From G965222335 sp965222335 (lineage in GTDB: Bacteria > Pseudomonadota > Gammaproteobacteria > Pseudomonadales > Halieaceae): a DNA stretch of 64,000 bases. The notes beneath the pieces are model-generated. The model made no database searches. It was given only the letters and a program-made list of their open reading frames with translations, and was not told the origin of the DNA. Positions 25,732 through 34,000 of the stretch are shown here, piece by piece. How positions within the stretch are numbered: the first letter of the stretch is position 1; the number at the start of each line of letters is the position of its first letter. The position numbers were made by a program, and so were the translations under genes. Location: assembly GCA_965222335.1 (NCBI GenBank), contig OZ244944.1:2232001-2296000 (forward strand), in the 5' to 3' direction.

Positions 25732-26487
25732 TTAGGCTCCGGTCGGTCTCGAATCTGGGTGGGGGTAGAAGGGCATGCGCTTGAGGAACAGGCGCAGGGC
25801 CTGCCAGTAGATCCCCAGCGCCACCTGCCCTGTCATCAGCGGGTAGCGCCACAGGATACGGTTCAGGTTCTGCGCAGTTACCGGTCGCGCGCTCATCGAC
25901 AGGGTGGCGTCGAAGACCCTGTCTCCGTCCGCGGTGTTGACCATGTTCAGGCGCAGGTGCTCGCCCGGTGTGCTGCTGCGCCAGTGGTAGCGCATATCCA
26001 TGGGGTTGAAGGGTGACACGTGGAAGGCCTTGTCGAACTCGCAGCGCAGCCAGTTGCCTGACTCCGGCCCCGGCAGCACATAGCTGTGGCGTTCATTCCA
26101 GGGGGTGTTGGTCACCTCTGCCACCAGGTACTGCAGCCGGGATTCGTCGGCGCTGTAACAGTAGTAGCAGGCGATGGGGTTCATGTTGAAGCCAAAATAG
26201 CGCAAGTTCGCGAGCATGAAAACCGGGCCCTCGGGCCGGTCGCCGGTGGCCTCTGCCACGCGCGAGCGCACCGCCTCATCCAGGGGCTGTTCGGGATCCC
26301 CGAGGAAGTCGCTGCGCCGGAACACCGCCGGCGTGCGGCCCCCGTCTGACCACAGCCGGGAGCGGGCGAACAGCTCTGGAAGCTCGTCCAGGCACAGGTA
26401 GGGCATGAACACGCGGTAGCGGAACTGGTGGGGCCTGGGCCGGTGGCGGCGGTGTTGCAGCCAGCCTTCATAGAGCCTGGATTTCAC
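25732..26487 (-). CDS. DUF1365 family protein
   Basis: A 251-residue protein of the DUF1365 family, whose biochemical role is not established but which regularly lies between an FAD amine oxidase and a cyclopropane synthase. Landmarks are YEGWLQHRRHRPRPHQFRYRVFMPYL at the N-terminus (given here only as a landmark), MLANLRYFGFNMNPIACYYCY, and HVSPFNPMDMRY. The start is GTG at 26487, overlapping the upstream stop (GTGA). It probably helps make or act on an oxidised or modified lipid, by context only. Confidence 0.88.
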   Translation of the reverse strand: MKSRLYEGWLQHRRHRPRPHQFRYRVFMPYLCLDELPELFARSRLWSDGGRTPAVFRRSDFLGDPEQPLDEAVRSRVAEATGDRPEGPVFMLANLRYFGFNMNPIACYYCYSADESRLQYLVAEVTNTPWNERHSYVLPGPESGNWLRCEFDKAFHVSPFNPMDMRYHWRSSTPGEHLRLNMVNTADGDRVFDATLSMSARPVTAQNLNRILWRYPLMTGQVALGIYWQALRLFLKRMPFYPHPDSRPTGA

Positions 26488-27746
26488 GCCGCCTGTGCCC
26501 TCGAGTTTGCCAGCGCATTGGCGACCCGCAGGGCGCTGCTGACGCCATCCTCGTGGAAGCCATTGTGCCAGTAGGCGCCGCAGTACCAGGTGTCACGCAC
26601 CCCGTTGATCTCCTGCCAGCGCTGCTGGGCGGCGATGCCGGAAAGGGAAAACACCGGGTGGTCGTAGTGGAAAGTGCCCAGGATCTTGTGGGGGTTGATC
26701 TCGGCCGTGTTGTTCAGGGTCACGCAAAAAGTCTCCGGTGCATCAATACCCTGGAGGATATTCATATTATAGGTGACCACGGCCTGCTCGCGATTGCCGC
26801 CCAGCTGGTAGTTCCAGCTGCTCCAGGTCTTGCGGTTGCGCGGCAGCAGGCGCGTATCCGTGTGCAGGACCACCTCGTTGGACTGGTAGGGCAGGGCGCC
26901 GAGGATGTCGCGCTCGGCCGTCGAGGGGTCACTGAGCATTGCCAGTGCCTGATCTGAATGCGCCGCGATCACCACCTGGTCAAACTGCTGTTCGCGGCCG
27001 TCGGCGAAACGCAGGGAGACGCCACCCTCCTCCCGGCGCCTGACCCCGCGCACCGGACTGCCACAGACGATGCGGTCTTCAAAGCGGCGGCAGAGGGGTC
27101 TCAGGTACTCCCGCGAACCGCCCTCGATAACCCGCCACTGGGGCCGGTTGCCGACGCTCAGCAGGCCGTGGTTGCGGAAGAAGCGCAGGAAAAAGCTGAC
27201 CGGGAAACGGGTAATGGTGTCGCAGTCAGCAGACCAGATGGCGGAACCCATGGCGACCAGGTACTGCTCCTGGAACGCCGCGCTGTAATGGTTGCGCCGC
27301 AGGTACTCGCCCAGGGTCTCGCTCTCGTCCAGGCGGCCCTGCTCGAGGTCGGCGACCGATTCGCGGTTGAAACGGAGAATGTCGCGCACCATCCGCAGGA
27401 AGCGGGGGGACACGAGGTTGCGCCGCTGTGCGAACAGGCTGTCGAGGTTGGTGCCGGAATATTCCAGCCCGGAGGCGGGATCGCGAACGCTGAAGCCCAT
27501 GCTGGTGGGCTTGCTGGATACCCCCAGGTCGTCGAGCAGGGCGATGAACTTGGGATAGGTCCAGTCGTTGTAGACAATGAAGCCGGTATCGATGGCATAG
27601 CGGCGCGTGCCAAGCTTCACGTCCACGGTCGCCGTGTGCCCACCAACCTGGCTGCCGGCCTCGAAAACAGTGACCCTGTGGGCGGTGCTGAGATAGTGGG
27701 CACATGCCAAGCCCGAAATGCCGCTGCCTATAACCGCTATGTCCAC
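26484..27746 (-). CDS. FAD-dependent amine oxidase/desaturase-like protein
   Basis: A flavoprotein of the NAD(P)-binding Rossmann/amine oxidase superfamily. The GTG at 27746 gives MDIAVIGSGISGLACAHYL with the dinucleotide loop GSGISG at residues 7-12 and an AGGGGA ribosome site; a longer in-frame start lacks support. Length is 420. FEAGSQVGGHT and the C-terminal YWHNGFHEDGVSSA are typical of the group next to DUF1365. In ChrR-controlled loci this enzyme is co-expressed with cyclopropane synthase; its substrate is unknown, a lipid being likely. A TGATCC-type promoter lies upstream. Confidence 0.85.
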   Translation of the reverse strand: MDIAVIGSGISGLACAHYLSTAHRVTVFEAGSQVGGHTATVDVKLGTRRYAIDTGFIVYNDWTYPKFIALLDDLGVSSKPTSMGFSVRDPASGLEYSGTNLDSLFAQRRNLVSPRFLRMVRDILRFNRESVADLEQGRLDESETLGEYLRRNHYSAAFQEQYLVAMGSAIWSADCDTITRFPVSFFLRFFRNHGLLSVGNRPQWRVIEGGSREYLRPLCRRFEDRIVCGSPVRGVRRREEGGVSLRFADGREQQFDQVVIAAHSDQALAMLSDPSTAERDILGALPYQSNEVVLHTDTRLLPRNRKTWSSWNYQLGGNREQAVVTYNMNILQGIDAPETFCVTLNNTAEINPHKILGTFHYDHPVFSLSGIAAQQRWQEINGVRDTWYCGAYWHNGFHEDGVSSALRVANALANSRAQAA

Positions 27747-27816
27747 AGTCCGTCCCCTCGAAAACCCGTTAACCTTACCCCGGGAGGCAAAATATTCCCA
27801 CAGCAAGGACTACGGC

Positions 27817-27846
27817 GAATTACGCGAGCGGCCCGGCGCTGGATCA
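27817..27846 (-). promoter_or_regulatory. Predicted ECF-sigma promoter for the amine oxidase operon
   Basis: On the minus strand TGATCC (27846-27841) is followed after 17 bp by GTAATTC (27823-27817). The -35 matches the TGATCC element of Rhodobacter RpoE-ChrR promoters and mirrors the plus-strand promoter for the sigma gene. Confidence 0.65.
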
Positions 27847-27869
27847 TCTGCGGGCGCGGGCGCGGCCAG

Positions 27870-27900
27870 TGATCCAGCACCGCCGGGGTACCGTATAATC
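27870..27900 (+). promoter_or_regulatory. Predicted ECF-sigma promoter for rpoE-chrR
   Basis: TGATCC (27870-27875), 17 bp, then GTATAATC (27893-27900). It would give autoregulation of the sigma/anti-sigma pair. The TATAAT within the -10 could also allow housekeeping transcription. Confidence 0.65.
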
Positions 27901-27929
27901 GTCCGATACCAATGGTAATGGAGCTCCAA

Positions 27930-28526
27930 GTGGCAGATCAGCAACCCGGTAACCCGACCGCGACCGTCAGCCCCTCGCTGCGGAATGACGAATGGTCGCT
28001 TTGCCTGGCCGAGATAGCGGAAAACCAGGATCGGGCAGCCTTTACGCGGTTTTTTCGCCACTTCGCTCCCCTGATCAAGGCTTTCGCCCTGTCCGGTTCG
28101 ACCCTGTCGCAGACGCATGCAGATGAACTGGTACAGGAAGTAATGCTCAAGGTGTGGCAGAAGGCCGGCGCGTTCAATCCCCACAAGGCCGCGGCCAGCA
28201 CCTGGGTGTACACGATTGCGCGCAATTGTCGTACTGACATGTTCCGGCGCCTGCAGAAGTTCGATACGCCTCTCGCGGCCGAGGACTTCACCCCGGAGCA
28301 GCCCATGGGCGAGCCCTTCGAAGAGATGCAGTCGCGCCGCTCCCGGGACCGGATCCAGGCCCTGATGGCGGAGTTGCCGGTGGACCAGGCGCAAATCCTG
28401 GCCAAGGTTTACATGGAAGGAAAGTCGCATGCCGAGGCTGCGGCGGAGTTGGACTTGCCGCTGGGCACCGTGAAATCTCGCGTGCGCCTGGCGATTCAGA
28501 AACTTCAGATTCATTTAGACAGATAG
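27930..28526 (+). CDS. rpoE: ECF sigma factor of the RpoE-ChrR group
   Basis: An extracytoplasmic-function sigma factor with region 2 (about 20-95, including DELVQEVMLKVWQKAGAF) and region 4 (about 138-190, AAAELDLPLGTVKSRVRLAI as the helix-turn-helix). The close link to a ChrR-type anti-sigma puts it in the singlet-oxygen-responsive group (ECF11). The start is set at GTG 27930, with GGAG 6 bases upstream, giving 198 residues; in-frame ATGs at 27912 and 27918 are alternatives, the first almost at the expected transcript start. The gene ends 4 bp before chrR. Confidence 0.9.
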   Translation: MADQQPGNPTATVSPSLRNDEWSLCLAEIAENQDRAAFTRFFRHFAPLIKAFALSGSTLSQTHADELVQEVMLKVWQKAGAFNPHKAAASTWVYTIARNCRTDMFRRLQKFDTPLAAEDFTPEQPMGEPFEEMQSRRSRDRIQALMAELPVDQAQILAKVYMEGKSHAEAAAELDLPLGTVKSRVRLAIQKLQIHLDR

Positions 28527-28530
28527 AGCT

Positions 28531-29190
28531 ATGGCAAAACATCATCCCAGTCTTGATTTTCTCACCGAGTACGCTGCCGGCACCCTGCCCCTGGCGCAGA
28601 GTGCCTGCGTTGCAGCGCACCTGAACTACTGCCCGGAGTGCCAGCGCACCGCCACGTCCCTGCTGGAAGTGGGCGCGTCCCTGTTCGCCTCGGCCACCCC
28701 CGAGCCCGTGGGGGACCGACTGCTGAACAACGTGCTGGCGCGCCTCGACGAGGAGCCGCCCCTGAGTTACCCGCATGCCGACCCCACCAGCACCGCCGGG
28801 CGCACCCCGGCGATCCTGCAGCGGCTGATGGCGGGTAACTTTGCCGACCTGGTGTGGAAGAAAATCACCAAGACCCTGCGCGTCTCCTACGTGCGCACCG
28901 GCGACCTGCGGCACGAGTTTGCGCTGTACCACATCAAGGCCGGGGGCAAGATTCCCGAGCATGGCCATCGCGGGGCCGAGATTACCCTGGTATTGCAGGG
29001 CGGCTTCTCGGACGCGGACGGCAGCTACGACGAGGGCGATTTCATCTATCGCGGTGCCGATGAGGTACATGCGCCCACCGCGCTGCAGACGGAAGACTGC
29101 ATCTGTATTGGCGTGATTGATGCCCCGCTCAGGTTCACCGGCTGGCAGTATCGCTGGATGAACCCGTTCCTGGGGCTGCGCGCCGGCTAG
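28531..29190 (+). CDS. chrR: ChrR-type zinc anti-sigma factor with cupin domain
   Basis: Holds the sigma factor inactive until singlet oxygen or organic peroxide stress. The N-terminal zinc-binding anti-sigma domain has His5, His30, Cys34 and Cys37 (Rhodobacter ChrR His6, His31, Cys35, Cys38). The C-terminal cupin keeps His144, His146, Glu150 and His180, and Cys190/Cys192, each offset by three from the Rhodobacter residues His141, His143, Glu147, His177, Cys187 and Cys189. Length is 219. Every residue known to matter for stress sensing is therefore present, so the switch is probably functional. A hairpin terminator follows. Confidence 0.94.
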   Translation: MAKHHPSLDFLTEYAAGTLPLAQSACVAAHLNYCPECQRTATSLLEVGASLFASATPEPVGDRLLNNVLARLDEEPPLSYPHADPTSTAGRTPAILQRLMAGNFADLVWKKITKTLRVSYVRTGDLRHEFALYHIKAGGKIPEHGHRGAEITLVLQGGFSDADGSYDEGDFIYRGADEVHAPTALQTEDCICIGVIDAPLRFTGWQYRWMNPFLGLRAG

Positions 29191-29234
29191 GGCGCTCTAA
29201 GGCCCGCGCTGTCCCCCCGGGCCAGCGCCAGGTA

Positions 29235-29272
29235 CCCCGGCGTGCTGCCAGGCCGCCGGGGTTATTTATTTA
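29235..29272 (+). terminator. Terminator after chrR
   Basis: CCCCGGCG (29235-29242) pairs with CGCCGGGG (29254-29261) and is followed by TTATTTATTT. It lies 45 bp past the chrR stop and separates the stress operon from pnt. Confidence 0.7.
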
Positions 29273-29441
29273 GGACGCCGGGAAATGGGGTTGGCAGCCG
29301 GTGTTCCGGCACCGCGGAGGCTGTGCTACAGTCTGCCGCCTTTATTCACGCGACCCTGGCGGTAAACGCAAAACTGGTTGCGAATGAAACAGAATAACGC
29401 CGAGCGCGAACTGACAAAAAAGGTATGGGGTAGCTGACACT

Positions 29442-30584
29442 ATGCGCATTGCAATTCCTAAGGAAACCCACCCGGGCGAGAACCGGGTCCCGATCGTGCC
29501 GGAGACGGTCAAGAAACTTCGCCTGCTGGACGCCGAGGTGGTTATCGAGTCGGGCATGGGTGAGGGCTCGGGTTATGCGGACGAGGCCTACACCGAGGCG
29601 GGTGCCAGCGTGGAGGCGGATCGCGGCAAGCTGTTTGCCGAGGCGGAAATACTCCTGCGCCTGCGCAAACCCACCATGGAAGAGGTGGGGATGATGCCGT
29701 CTGGCTGCATCCACATCAGCTACCTGGACCCCTTTAATGAACACGACCTGGTGCGCGCGCTGCAGAAGCAGGGCGTGACCGCGATCAGCATGGAAATGAT
29801 CCCGCGAACCACCCGCAGCCAGAAGATGGATGCCCTGAGCTCCCAGGCGAACCTGGCGGGCTACGTGATGGTGCTGCTGGCAGCCACCCACCTGCCGCGC
29901 ATTCTGCCGATGATGATGACCCCGGCCGGTACCCTGAAACCGGCCAAGGTGTTTGTGATTGGCGCCGGCGTCGCCGGCCTGCAGGCGATCGCCACCGCCA
30001 AGCGCCTGGGCGCCAAGGTCACCGCCTTTGATACCCGGCCGGTAGTGGCGGAGCAGGTGCAGTCCCTGGGCGCGACCTTCCTGGAAATTGACCTGGGTGA
30101 AACCGGCGAAACCGAGGGCGGCTACGCCCGCGAGCTGACCCCGGAGCAGATCGAAAAGCAGCGCCAGGCGCAGAAAGAGGTGATTGCGGACTCCGACGTG
30201 GTGATTACCACCGCCCAGGTGTTCGGGCGCAAACCGCCGGTGATTGTCAGCCGCGATATGGTCGAGGGCATGCAGCCCGGATCGGTCGTCGTGGACATGG
30301 CCGCGGAAAGTGGCGGCAACGTCGAGGGCTCAGAGCCCAACGAGATCGTGGAGATCAACGGCGTTACGGTGATTGGCCTGGGCAACCTGCCCAACCAGGT
30401 GTGCCGGGATGCCAGCCAGATGTACTCTGCCAACCTGTTTAACCTGGTGGACGATGCCTGGGACAAAGAAGAGAAGCGTTTTGTGGTGGACTTCGAACAC
30501 GACATTCTGCCGGGCTGTGTGATTACCCACGGCGGTGAGGTAACCCACGAGACCATCAAGAAAATCCTGGAGGGGGACAAATAA
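29442..30584 (+). CDS. pntAA: NAD(P) transhydrogenase subunit alpha part 1
   Basis: The NAD(H)-binding domain I of the proton-pumping transhydrogenase that makes NADPH from NADH. The 380-residue protein begins MRIAIPKETHPGENRVPIVP and includes the nucleotide fold VFVIGAGVAGLQAIATAKRLG and the mobile loop region around GYARELTPEQIEKQ. It ends before the membrane part, which is a separate gene 1 bp downstream, so the alpha subunit is split as in Rhodospirillum rather than fused as in E. coli. The gene lies downstream of the chrR terminator. Confidence 0.96.
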   Translation: MRIAIPKETHPGENRVPIVPETVKKLRLLDAEVVIESGMGEGSGYADEAYTEAGASVEADRGKLFAEAEILLRLRKPTMEEVGMMPSGCIHISYLDPFNEHDLVRALQKQGVTAISMEMIPRTTRSQKMDALSSQANLAGYVMVLLAATHLPRILPMMMTPAGTLKPAKVFVIGAGVAGLQAIATAKRLGAKVTAFDTRPVVAEQVQSLGATFLEIDLGETGETEGGYARELTPEQIEKQRQAQKEVIADSDVVITTAQVFGRKPPVIVSRDMVEGMQPGSVVVDMAAESGGNVEGSEPNEIVEINGVTVIGLGNLPNQVCRDASQMYSANLFNLVDDAWDKEEKRFVVDFEHDILPGCVITHGGEVTHETIKKILEGDK

Positions 30585-30585
30585 C

Positions 30586-30867
30586 ATGGAAGCCGTATTC
30601 CTGACATTCATCCTGATGTTGTCCATCTTCCTGGGCTTCGAACTGATCAACAAGGTACCGGCCACGCTGCATACGCCGCTGATGTCCGGTGCCAACGCCA
30701 TTTCCGGCATTACCGTGGTGGGTGCAATCGGCCTCGCCGGTACCGGCCAACACGATCTGGCCAACTGGCTGGGCGCCGCAGCGGTAGCGCTGGCCTCGAT
30801 CAACGTGGTGGGCGGCTACCTGGTAACAGACCGCATGCTGGCCATGTTCAAGAAGAAGGGGGGCTAA
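30586..30867 (+). CDS. pntAB: NAD(P) transhydrogenase subunit alpha part 2
   Basis: A 93-residue inner-membrane protein with three predicted helices (about 4-22, 38-56, 62-82), corresponding to the membrane part of E. coli PntA. NKVPATLHTPLMSGANAISG is the conserved loop of the proton channel. The ATG follows the pntAA stop by 1 base, and pntB follows after 4 bases, so the three are made together. Confidence 0.95.
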   Translation: MEAVFLTFILMLSIFLGFELINKVPATLHTPLMSGANAISGITVVGAIGLAGTGQHDLANWLGAAAVALASINVVGGYLVTDRMLAMFKKKGG

Positions 30868-30871
30868 AAGC

Positions 30872-32236
30872 GTGGATTCTTTGCAACTGATTACCCAGCT
30901 GGCGTTTGTTGTCGCCGCGGCCCTGTTTATTTTTGGCCTCAAGCTCCTGAGCTCCCCCGCCACCGCCCGCCGGGGCAATATGCTCTCCTCCGTGGGTATG
31001 CTGCTGGCGATCGTCGCCGCGCTGCTCAACCAGGGGATTGTCGAATACCAGTGGATCCTGCTCGGCTTCGTGGTCGGTGGCGCCGTGGGCTTTGCCGCCG
31101 CGCGCCTGGTGCAGATGACCGCCATGCCCGAGATGGTGGCACTGTTCAACGGTTTCGGCGGTATGGCGAGCCTGCTGGTGGGCGCCGCGGCCCTGGCCAC
31201 TGCGGGCGGCACCTTTACCCTGGTGACCATCGTGCTCTCGATCCTGATCGGCGGTGTGACCTTTACCGGGTCGCTGGTGGCCTACGGCAAACTCAGCGAA
31301 ACCATCGGCAGCGGCGCAGTGGTCTTCCGCGGCCAGCAGATCGTGAACAGCCTGATCGTTGCCGGTATCCTCGGCAGCGGCCTGATGTTCTGCCTGCAGC
31401 CGGACAACCCGATGTGGCTGTACGCGGTGATCGGCCTGTCCCTGGTATTCGGCATCATGGTGGTCATCCCCATCGGCGGTGCCGACATGCCGGTGGTGAT
31501 CTCCCTGCTGAACTCCTATTCCGGGCTGGCGGCCTGTGCCGCGGGTTTCGCGGTAAACAACAATATCCTGATCGTCGCCGGCTCCCTGGTGGGGGCCTCG
31601 GGCATCATCCTGACCCAGATCATGTGCAAGGCGATGAACCGCTCCCTGAGCAACGTCCTGTTCTCGGGCTTTGGCAGCGTCAGCAGCGAAGAGACCGTGA
31701 TCGAGGGCGAGATCAAGCCGATCTCGGTGGAAGATGCCTACTACATCCTCGAGGCGGCCACCAATGTCGCGATCATCCCGGGCTACGGGATGGCCGTGGC
31801 CCAGGCCCAGCACGTGGTCAAGGAACTGTGTGAGATCCTGGAAAAGAACGGTGCCGAGGTCAATTTCGGTATTCACCCGGTCGCGGGGCGCATGCCCGGG
31901 CACATGAACGTGCTGCTGGCGGAGGCCGACGTACCCTACGACCAGCTGCTGGAGATGGACGATATCAACCCGCGCATGGAGCTGGTGGACGTGGCAATTG
32001 TGATCGGCGCCAACGACGTGGTGAACCCCGCCGCCCGCGAGGTGGCCTCGTCGCCGATCTACGGCATGCCGGTGATCAACGTCGACCAGGCCCGCACCGT
32101 GTTCGTACTCAAGCGTTCCATGGCCTCGGGCTTTGCCGGGATCGAGAACCCGCTGTTCTACAAGGACAATACGCGGATGCTGTTTGGCGATGCCAAGGAG
32201 TCCATTGGCGGCCTGATCCGCGAGCTCAACGGCTAG
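30872..32236 (+). CDS. pntB: NAD(P) transhydrogenase subunit beta
   Basis: The beta subunit, with about nine membrane helices (domain II) in the first 270 residues and the NADP(H)-binding domain III after that. PGYGMAVAQAQHVVKELCEIL and HPVAGRMPGHMNVLLAEADVPYD (landmarks) mark domain III. Length 454 is normal. The start is GTG at 30872. It completes the pntAA-AB-B set and converges on the ABC exporter gene with only 7 bp between stops, where no terminator is visible. Confidence 0.96.
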   Translation: MDSLQLITQLAFVVAAALFIFGLKLLSSPATARRGNMLSSVGMLLAIVAALLNQGIVEYQWILLGFVVGGAVGFAAARLVQMTAMPEMVALFNGFGGMASLLVGAAALATAGGTFTLVTIVLSILIGGVTFTGSLVAYGKLSETIGSGAVVFRGQQIVNSLIVAGILGSGLMFCLQPDNPMWLYAVIGLSLVFGIMVVIPIGGADMPVVISLLNSYSGLAACAAGFAVNNNILIVAGSLVGASGIILTQIMCKAMNRSLSNVLFSGFGSVSSEETVIEGEIKPISVEDAYYILEAATNVAIIPGYGMAVAQAQHVVKELCEILEKNGAEVNFGIHPVAGRMPGHMNVLLAEADVPYDQLLEMDDINPRMELVDVAIVIGANDVVNPAAREVASSPIYGMPVINVDQARTVFVLKRSMASGFAGIENPLFYKDNTRMLFGDAKESIGGLIRELNG

Positions 32237-32243
32237 CTCGCGC

Positions 32244-33998
32244 TCAGGCGCTGTCCTGGAACTGCAGGGACGCCAGGCGCGCGTACAGGGGGCAGGTTTC
32301 CAGCAGGCTGGCGTGACTGCCGGTCGCCACTACCTGGCCCTGGTCCAGCACCGCGATCAGGTCCGCGTGCAGGATGGTCGACAGGCGGTGGGCGATAATC
32401 ACCGTGGTCCGCTTGCGCATCAGTTCCTGCAGGGCGCGCTGGACCTGGTGCTCGCTTTCCGTGTCCAGGGCACTGGTGGCCTCGTCCAGCAGCAGGATTT
32501 CCGGGTCGTTGAGTATCGCCCTGGCTATCGCGATCCGCTGGCGCTGTCCCCCTGAAAGGCGAACCCCCTGCTCCCCCAGGTGACTGCGGTAGCCCTCCGG
32601 CAGGCGCATGATGAAGTTGTGGGCATGGGCGGCCCGGGCCGCGGCAATCACTTCCTCCTCCCCCGCATCCTCGCGCCCGTAGGCAATGTTGTAGTGCACA
32701 TCCGCGGTGAACAGGGCGGGCTGCTGCGGTACCAGGGCGATATGCGACCGCAACTCCTTGAGGCTCATGTCGCGGATGTCGCGGCCGTCCAGGGTGATGC
32801 GCCCGGACTGGGGGTCGTAGAAGCGCTGCAGGAGTTCGAATACGGTCGACTTGCCCGCGCCCGAAGGTCCCACCAGGGCGAGGCTGCGCCCTGCCTGGAT
32901 CTCCAGGCTCAGGTCCACCAGGGCGGGCTGCCTGGGCCGCGTGGGATAGGCAAAGGTCACCTGCTCCAGGGCCATGCGCGCCGCTTTCGGCGGCGCTGCC
33001 GGGCCCGTGGTGCTCGCCTCAATGATGTCGCTGCGCATGCCGAGCAGGTCCAGCAGCCGCTCGGCGGCACCGGCAGCGCGCTGTAACTCGCCCCAGACTT
33101 CGGACACCGTGGCGAAGCCGGTACCCACCATGATCGCGTAGAACACGAAGGCACCCAGCTCGCCGGCGCTCATGCGCCCGGAGATCACGTCCTGCCCGCC
33201 GCTCCACATCATCGCCGCCATACCGCCGAACATCATCAGGATCGCGACACAGATCAGCAGGGCCCGCTGGCGGATGCGCTTGCGCGCGATCTGGAATGCC
33301 CGCTCCACCTCGCGGGCGAAGGCGCGGGACTCGAACGCCTCCTGGGTGTGACTCTGCACCACCTTGATGTGCTGGATGATTTCCCCGGCATAGCTGCCGA
33401 CGCTGGCAATGCTGTCCTGGCTGCTGTTGGACAGGACCCGCACCTTCCTGCCAAAGATGAGGATCGGCAGTAACACCAGCGGCACGCTGGCGGTAATAAT
33501 CAGGCTAAGCTTCAGGTTGGTGATAAACATCATGACCAGGGCGCCGACAAGGGTCAGGCTGCTGCGCAGCGCCATGCTGAAGGAGGAGCCGATAATTGTC
33601 TGCAGCAGGGTGGTGTCGGTGGTCAGGCGCGACATGATCTCGCCCGAGCGGTTGGTTTCAAAGAAGCCGGGATGCAGGGTGATCAGGTTGTCGAACACGG
33701 CCTTGCGCAAGTCCGCGCTGACCCGCTCGCCCAGCCAGGACACCAGGTAGAAGCGCACGAAGGTGCCCAGGGCCATGGCCGCGGCAATCGTCAGCAGCAG
33801 GGTGATCGCCTGCTGCAGGCCGGCGTCGCTGCCGCCGCCGAAGCCCTCGTCGATCAGCACCTGTATCCCCCGCCCCAGGGTGAGGGTGGCGGCCGCGGTG
33901 AACACCAGGGCACAGCCCGCCCCCAGCACCCGCCAGCGGTAGGGGCGCAGGAAGTGCATCACGGTGAGCAGCGGGCTCAGTTTGCCTGCCCCGGGCAT
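32244..33998 (-). CDS. ABC-type exporter, fused membrane and ATPase domains
   Basis: A half-transporter of the MsbA/multidrug-lipid type, 584 residues: a six-helix membrane domain (about 15-320), then an ATPase with Walker A GPSGAGKS (near residue 376), signature LSGGQRQR, Walker B ILLLDEATSAL and the switch His in IAHRLST. It should work as a homodimer in the inner membrane. Lipid A flippase MsbA is not assigned because context (no lpxK) does not support it. Its start is 2 bp after the MscS-family gene's stop, so they are likely co-transcribed. Confidence 0.85.
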   Translation of the reverse strand: MPGAGKLSPLLTVMHFLRPYRWRVLGAGCALVFTAAATLTLGRGIQVLIDEGFGGGSDAGLQQAITLLLTIAAAMALGTFVRFYLVSWLGERVSADLRKAVFDNLITLHPGFFETNRSGEIMSRLTTDTTLLQTIIGSSFSMALRSSLTLVGALVMMFITNLKLSLIITASVPLVLLPILIFGRKVRVLSNSSQDSIASVGSYAGEIIQHIKVVQSHTQEAFESRAFAREVERAFQIARKRIRQRALLICVAILMMFGGMAAMMWSGGQDVISGRMSAGELGAFVFYAIMVGTGFATVSEVWGELQRAAGAAERLLDLLGMRSDIIEASTTGPAAPPKAARMALEQVTFAYPTRPRQPALVDLSLEIQAGRSLALVGPSGAGKSTVFELLQRFYDPQSGRITLDGRDIRDMSLKELRSHIALVPQQPALFTADVHYNIAYGREDAGEEEVIAAARAAHAHNFIMRLPEGYRSHLGEQGVRLSGGQRQRIAIARAILNDPEILLLDEATSALDTESEHQVQRALQELMRKRTTVIIAHRLSTILHADLIAVLDQGQVVATGSHASLLETCPLYARLASLQFQDSA

Positions 33999-34000
33999 GC

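Noticed and set aside
27901..27920. AATGGTAAT near the sigma gene considered as another MITE end
   Set aside because: It shares only nine bases with the inner part of the terminal repeat and lacks the AGGGCAC outer part.
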